DNA of 64,000 nt from Trifolium pratense (Eukaryota > Streptophyta > Magnoliopsida > Fabales > Fabaceae), in the NCBI RefSeq assembly GCF_020283565.1, contig NC_060060.1, positions 43,710,001 to 43,774,000 on the forward strand, read 5' to 3'. Below are positions 58,333-64,000 of this stretch, one piece after another. The notes beneath the pieces are model-generated. The model worked only from the letters and a program-made list of their open reading frames with translations. It had not been told where the DNA came from and did no database searches. Position numbers and translations under genes: made by a program. Position 1 is the first letter of the stretch. Each line of letters starts with the position of its first letter.

Positions 58333-59297
58333 TGAGTGTTGTAAACTTTGTTTACTTTTCTCTTTGAATCTATAATAAAATAATTTGCATTTTATATATT
58401 GTCTTTTTTAATATCAAAGTTAATTAACATTTGATCACAAGAACAGTCCAATGAATGTTGCATAACCGCAAGCCTCAAAAAAGAAAGAAGTATTACACTA
58501 CTAAATACAAATAACTAACAATAAGAAAAATACTATTATAACTAATATCTTTATCTTTATTTTAACAATCTAAATAAATCTAATCTTTTTTATTTTTTTG
58601 GTACATTAAATAAATCTAATCGTACTCCTTTGTAAACTAAACTAGAGTCTTTTACTTAGTCTCATTCTTATGCTATAGGATTATTAATATGCTTATTTGG
58701 CACCTTAAGTGCTTCACATACTTATGAGTTATACTCATGAGTTATACAACTTCCAAACCACCACTCCGTATTGTTAATGCAAAATTTAAATTAATAAAGA
58801 TAAGTGTGATTGAATTGACGTGGTTAACAAATTAATCTAATTAAGGTAGAACCGATGATCATAGTCAAATATTAAGGTGGAATAATATTTGATCAAATTT
58901 TAATTTTGTTTTGGCTTGAATCTTAATTATTATGCTAGCTAGATAAATTGTAGGATTAATTAACATAAAATGCTAGCTAGATAGACATAAAATTCCAGCT
59001 AGATAAATTAAATAAAAATCATTATTCTAACTAGAGTCTTAGGTGCACTAGTGACACAAGTTAAAGAAAAAAAATTATATTGAGAACAACGTTGTTTACA
59101 CTTTTATCCAAGTACAATGTATTTCATAGTTGTTGAATAAGCTAGATATATAAAAATTGTTAAAAGATATCCATTTTTAAAAAAAATTGAATTACCTGCC
59201 ATATAAACCATGAAAAATCGGATTTGATAAAAATCCCCATGAAGAAAATATTTTAATTGAAAAATCGGATTTGATAAAAATCCCCACGAAGAAAATA
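58333..59297. repeat. AP3 3' flank, copy of AP2 3' flank
   Basis: See 44933-45897. Beyond 59297 homology continues with the AP1 downstream region (from about 24556), not with the AP2 side. Confidence 0.9.
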
Positions 59298-59515
59298 TTT
59301 TAATGTAGGAAAAAGATGCAACGCATGTAGTCTATAATATAAGATAAATTTTATTTTTTAAATTTATTGAAAATTTAACGTATCTAGTCCATATTATTAA
59401 CTAAATACATTAGATTTTCAATGAATCTAAAAGTACAATTTATATTATATTAAGGACCAAAGGAAATACCATATAAGCCATGTCACAATAAATGAGAATA
59501 TATACAAAATTTGGC

Positions 59516-59523
59516 TATAAAAT
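59516..59523 (+). promoter_or_regulatory. TATA box of AGL-like gene, copy 2
   Basis: TATAAAAT 107 bp before the ATG, same as copy 1. Confidence 0.55.
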
Positions 59524-59622
59524 TACCCCTCCACACCCCATTTCAATGTGCCACCATTTCTTATTCTAAAGTTACAAGCATATCCACCCTTTTATTCCCC
59601 GTTCTCTCTTTGTGTTTCAGCC

Positions 59623-59919
59623 ATGTCGAATCTCCGTAGCGATGAGATGATTCGTATGTCCAAGCTCATTAAGCTCATTGCTAAGCTGAATCGAATCAAC
59701 AAAGAACTAGAAATTGAGAGGAAACGTGGTGATGACTTGACTTATTTGTGCAAGATGATCGAGGATCCAAATTGGTGGAATAATCCTATTGATGGGTTGA
59801 ACAAGGATCAACTTCTATTACTCAAGAAGGCTTTGGAGGAGATGAAGAAACGTGTTGATGAACCTGCTGATAGGCTTCTCATTCAGAGTGCTCCTACCGA
59901 AACTAAACCTCAGATCTAG
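59623..59919 (+). CDS. AGL61/62-like protein lacking a MADS domain, copy 2
   Basis: 98 residues; differs from the copy at 24881 only by E7D (SEEM to SDEM) and V-to-I in NNPVDGL. Start context, TATA spacing and 3' flank are the same. Two open copies with almost only silent changes argue for a real gene, but the separation is recent and the open frame alone proves little. Confidence 0.55.
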   Translation: MSNLRSDEMIRMSKLIKLIAKLNRINKELEIERKRGDDLTYLCKMIEDPNWWNNPIDGLNKDQLLLLKKALEEMKKRVDEPADRLLIQSAPTETKPQI

Positions 59920-61390
59920 ATTCTTTTGTTCTAAGGGTTTAGATCCAACTTAGATGCCCTTAATTAAGCAATATTTATAATTTTATGTCTCGGTCTGTTT
60001 TTAATTAATTTCAATTAGAGCTTACATGCTTAACTAGTTTCATGTATGCATGTGATTTGGTTACCGAATCTTATCGTTATTCGGATTTTTTTTTTGTCTT
60101 TGGAAATGTAGTGGTCTTGCATTATATATTATTTGAATAAAGGGCATCTTATTTATTTATGCTTCCATCTCTCAAATTTTTTATTCTTTTGAAGTCCGAT
60201 AAATTCATTTCATCCTTCTTCACACAATTACTATCTAGTTAATATATATCTTAATAATAATAATACCTTCATATTCCATTAAATCACTTCTCCACAGTTG
60301 TCTATTCATAATTTAAACTATAGCATATCAATGAACATGTCATTATACGATTATAAAATTTAATACATGTTGATGTGGGTTTGGACATAAATATATATTT
60401 TTGTGAATGGTACTAAATAAATATATTTGTAGCATAAACTTTAATACTAGTTGATCATCATGAGTATCTGTTTCTCCAAGCAACACTTGATGTGATATTT
60501 ATAACTCTTCTTCAATTGAAGATTTGAGCTACAAATATGAGAACTTGCATTATGTATAAACTATTGCAAGTGGCAACCGAACACAATAGACACAAAGTTT
60601 GAGTTTGTTATTTTTTTTTTTTTTGGTAGAAAGTTTGAGTTTGTTATGTTTTAGTACAAGTTGGATTTATCTTGTGTTTAAGGTGCAAGGATGTGTCACT
60701 TTTCACGACTTCAATGATTTTCTTATTAATTTATGAACTTGTGTTAAGAAAAATTAATCAATAATGTGTTATTTCAATGATTTCCAGACTCTACCACTAT
60801 AAAGAAAAAATACTTTGAGATTTGACTAAAAAGAACCAAACTTTTTAGATAGGACAAACTTAAAACCTTTGTAATCGAGAACCGTAAACACAAACAATAA
60901 GATATTACTTCCCTTGTGAACCTCCAATCCAAAATATATCACCTATCTTAAAATTCTTGGATCACATCCAATATAAAAGTAAAAATACCTATGTCATTAC
61001 AAGGGAATATAAAATTATTCATAAGAAAATATTATGCCAAGGAAACATATTTACCCATGTAAACCGGCTTTGTATTCCACTCTAATATGAGTGTGCTATC
61101 CCACCACTACACAATTACATCTCTATAATAACCGCTCTTGTATTATCATCACTTATCCTTGCAAAAATTAAAAAAAATTAAGAATTTAAATTAAAAAATT
61201 CCTGAAAACTTAAAAGACTATCCAAACACTTTATAAAAATATATATTCTCTAGTTAGTTATGCCTGAAAAAATTATTTTCGACATTATTTTTTGATAACG
61301 CGAAACAAACACTCGCAAGAGTTACAAAAATATTACACTTGAAGCTCAAAATATCAAAAAAGAAACTGTTAACAAGTCTTACATCGGTTC

Positions 61391-61897
61391 CCCTCATGGG
61401 CTGGACAGGGCCATGGCCCGCCCCAACATTTTTAACTTTTTTTTCATATACATGTATTCTAGTGCGGTTTTGATACTATTTAGAGGCGGTTTTAAGCCCC
61501 CGCTAAATAATACGTGTAGTTTGTTTTTCCTCCAGTTTTGCGGGGGTTATAAACCCCCTCTATTTGGAATTGTTAGATAGTTTATATATATTTTAAAAAA
61601 TGTGTAATTTATTTTGTAATAAAGTTCTTAAATATTTATTTAAAATAGAGTTTTAGTGTATAAAAATTCATATTTGTTCAATCTTTTGTTAATTTTTTTT
61701 AAAGAGATTCATATAATACTATAAACATAAATACAAGAATTAATTAAAAAGAATCAATTTTACACATGAATTGACATAAAATATATTTCATAATATATTT
61801 TTAAAATTTATTTATTAAAAATTGTAATGGTTCATCTTTTGACTATTTTTAGATATTCAAATTAGATACACCCTTAAATATGATATGCTTTTATTTA

Positions 61898-61936
<39 letters not shown>

Positions 61937-62013
61937 TTTTTAGTAATTTTTTTTGGATATTCGATTTATATTTATAGCAGCCCACCCCCATTTTTAGAGT
62001 AGCTCCGCCACTG
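61391..62013. mobile_element. hAT-like element, left end damaged, private to this copy
   Basis: The right end reads (rc) CAGTGGCGGAGCTACTCTAA, a hAT-type terminus; the interior pairs GGGCCATGGCCCGCCCCAAC on the left with the GCAGCCCACCCCCATTTTTA region on the right. The left terminal bases are missing, and nine bases of target present in the AP1 copy are gone. Confidence 0.55.
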
Positions 62014-62194
62014 CCTGAATGTATGTTTTATAAGTGAGAGCAATTTTCACCTTACAAGCCTGTTTTGTAAGGATGAGTTAGGCCGAATATCAATTCAATA
62101 AGATGGTATCAGAGCCTTTCCACGACCCGTTGGACCACTTGTTATTAGGTTTCCGCTATCGGGCCACCCACTGTTTATATCCACGCACCAAGTC

Positions 62195-62750
62195 CAGGGA
62201 CGGAGGCACATATTTTTTTTTGAAGAGGCTAAAATGACGGAGGCACATATAACAGTATGAAGGCACATGCCTGCACAAATATTTTGAGAATTTTTCACTA
62301 GTATCAATCTTTATCTTACGAGCCTGTTTTGTATGGATGAGTTAGACCGAATATTCAATTTTTTACTGGTTATTAATATGTGCTCAAATTTTGACCAACA
62401 AACAAGTTGTTAGGATTAGAGGCACTAGTAGAGTATGGGGGCACATCCATGACACACAAACGTGATCACATCCCATATCTCATCTCATATATATTAAAAT
62501 AAGGAAAATTCTAACTAATATTACTTATGAAAAAATCATTCAATATTCCCAAACTATATAATGCTACAAAATTATATATGTGGTGCATATTAGAATATAT
62601 TAGAATTTAGGAGGTCTATACTCAACCATAAAAGGTAGTTTGAGAGTTGAGGTTTACACTACCTTTTATAAAGACTATCTATGTCATCTTTAGCCAATGT
62701 GAGACTTCTAACAATTCATCCACTGATGAAAATTTCTGGCTCCGTCACTG
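62195..62750. mobile_element. hAT-type element, LINE-free copy
   Basis: Same element as 29498-30921 but with the LINE target intact at about 62371. It carries a 22-bp insertion at 62214-62235. Confidence 0.75.
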
Positions 62751-62889
62751 ACCAAGCCCAATGGTGTCGGGCATGAGGGTTGTGTTAAGAAGTCTCATAT
62801 CGGTTGCGAGATCGCCTGAATGTGTGTTTATAAGAGTAATCCTCACTTTACAAGTCGATTTTGTAAGAATGAGTTAGACTCAATATTGT

Positions 62890-63175
62890 AGTAAAAAGAC
62901 AAATTCGGCCTAAAAGACAAATTCTCTATGAAAAATTATCAATAGATTTTGAGTTGAAAGACCTTGGAAAACTCAAGCTTTTCTTAGGAATTGAGGAAAA
63001 TCGCAAACAATTGGAAATTATGTACTCGATCTGTTGTATAGGAGGAAAACTTAGATTCAAACTAGCTAGTGCTCTCCCATTGAGGAAAACTGCAAGATGA
63101 GCTATGAGGAAGTAGGACACCAAACTTGACAAGGTACAATATCAAATATTAGTGGAAAAGTTGAAAACAAGGTAC
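62890..63175 (+). mobile_element. Copia reverse-transcriptase fossil, second copy
   Basis: Duplicate of 31085-31440, shortened at its right end, where a stretch present in the AP1 unit is missing before the small TRIM. Confidence 0.5.
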
Positions 63176-63465
63176 AATATAAAATCATTGATGTGGTTCT
63201 ATTCTAACAATTTAAGTTTTTGGGATAATCGGTTATTTGATATGGTATCAGAGCTTCTATGACTAAGTGGTCTAGAGTTTGATCCCCGCTCCCCTCACTT
63301 TCTAATTGAAAAGTGGAATTTAAGTATATGGTAGGTGGACCTATGCATTATTCACACTTCAAGTCCAAGCGAGCTCTTGCGTGAGGGGGCACGTTATAAA
63401 TAATATAAAAGCATTGATGTGGCTCTATACTAACCGCTTAAGCTTTTTGGATAATCGGTTATTGA
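63175..63465 (+). mobile_element. Small TRIM-like element, second copy
   Basis: Duplicate of 31533-31817 with primer site TGGTATCAGAGC and purine tract GAGGGGGCA before the second repeat. Confidence 0.65.
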
Positions 63466-63876
63466 CGATAGATAGTGTCCGAAATGTATAATAAAAATAC
63501 TTTAAAATATGAAAGTGAAATTACTAGTACAAAACTCAAAGACTAACAAATATTGTGACCTATAGAACATATACAAGAAAACAATGTAATTGTAGATGAT
63601 GGCATTATGCTCAAATTTATTTCAAATTATATTTTTGCATACACTTTTTTAAAATCATAAATGCTTTGATTTGTTTCCAGAATTCAAAAGGTTTGATAAT
63701 TAGGGAAACCATTGTTCTCAATTTTAATAAAAATTACTGATAAATAGAGTTTGATAATTTAGTTGTAAGTTATAATTTAGGAAACTCATATTATCCACAT
63801 GTGTTCACAACAATAATATAAAAACAATAATATAACACCAAAGTTTAGAATAAAACATTCAAGATAGAATTTCTCT

Positions 63877-63964
63877 TCATTTTCCTGAAGCTCCTTCCAT
63901 GTAAAGCATTTGAATCCTTTCTGATCGACTTAAGTTTAATACTTTTTCAAACTGTTCGACTTCC
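63877..63964 (-). CDS. Last exon of a second lysine-rich gene copy, partial
   Basis: 88 nt with an AG acceptor on its upstream side and a TGA stop (63879-63877). It encodes the same C-terminus family as 32381-32294 (EVEQFEKVLN... ending SGK, with a Met codon change near the tail). The rest of the gene would lie beyond the right edge. Its persistence in the duplicate supports exon 7 of the first gene being real. Confidence 0.55.
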
Positions 63965-64000
63965 CTGTATACAAAGAAAAATAATCAATTAATAAAAATT

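Larger units (their letters stand above)
61367..62890 (+). mobile_element. TRIM-like element, second copy
   Basis: First repeat from 61367 (TGTTAACAAGTC after GAAAC), split by the hAT-like insertion at 61391-62013; primer-site-like TGGTATCAGAGCC near 62105; second repeat from 62783. It contains the hAT at 62195. Confidence 0.6.
59298..64000. repeat. Right-hand duplicate of 24556-32410
   Basis: Parallels the AP1 unit through the AGL-like gene, TRIM-like element, copia fossil, small TRIM and last exon of the lysine-rich gene. Differences are no Stowaway, CACTA or LINE here, a private hAT-like element at about 61391-62013, and about 590 bp extra at about 60416-61008. Confidence 0.85.

Overview
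The window is plant nuclear DNA, AT-rich, intron-containing and packed with plant-type transposable elements. Fabaceae is the best guess, probably a Medicago/Trifolium-like species. This rests on the sucrose-transporter sequence and on repeat families that look familiar from legumes; it is inference and no database was searched.

Layout. (i) 1-1172, minus: first two exons of a sucrose/H+ symporter (SUT/SUC), running off the left edge. (ii) 1.2-18.9 kb: a repeat-rich block. It holds a Helitron (1686-2760), an LTR-like fragment, a very young gag-only LTR retrotransposon with 2.04-kb LTRs (6684-11877), nested foldback elements (13050-14404), terminal-inverted-repeat elements, and a hAT element with a perfect 8-bp target-site duplication (TSD). 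(iii) 18.9-64.0 kb: an aspartic-protease (AP) array made by at least two rounds of local duplication. AP1 (22082-23392) and AP2 (43622-44932) are intact, intronless, nepenthesin/CDR1-like genes differing at 5 of 436 residues. AP3 (49070-58332) is broken by a 1.0-kb PIF/Harbinger-like element and a 6.9-kb CACTA element. Each AP1-type unit also carries a 98-codon gene resembling the C-terminal part of AGL61/62 MADS proteins (24881-25177 and 59623-59919). Further on is a seven-exon gene for a lysine-rich protein of unknown function (32294-39574, minus). Its last intron of about 5.4 kb hosts a solo LTR, a LINE wreck with a second solo LTR inside it, and a hAT element. The last exon of a second copy of this gene lies at the right edge.

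History read from the sequence. AP3 is AP1-like up to about 57855 and AP2-like from about 58084. Its left flank copies the AP1 left flank, its right flank copies the AP2 right flank, and the join between AP2-downstream and AP1-upstream sequence is visible at 45894-45897 with 4 bp of microhomology. The simplest model is a tandem duplication of the AP1-AP2 block, followed by an AP1 x AP2 recombination inside the new copy. Because units are duplicated, paralogous empty sites can be read for a CACTA element, a Stowaway MITE, a LINE (18-bp TSD) and a 22-bp LINE stub.

There is no sign of a bacterial-type system or CRISPR array. The most interesting content is the duplication/transposition record and the unidentified lysine-rich gene.
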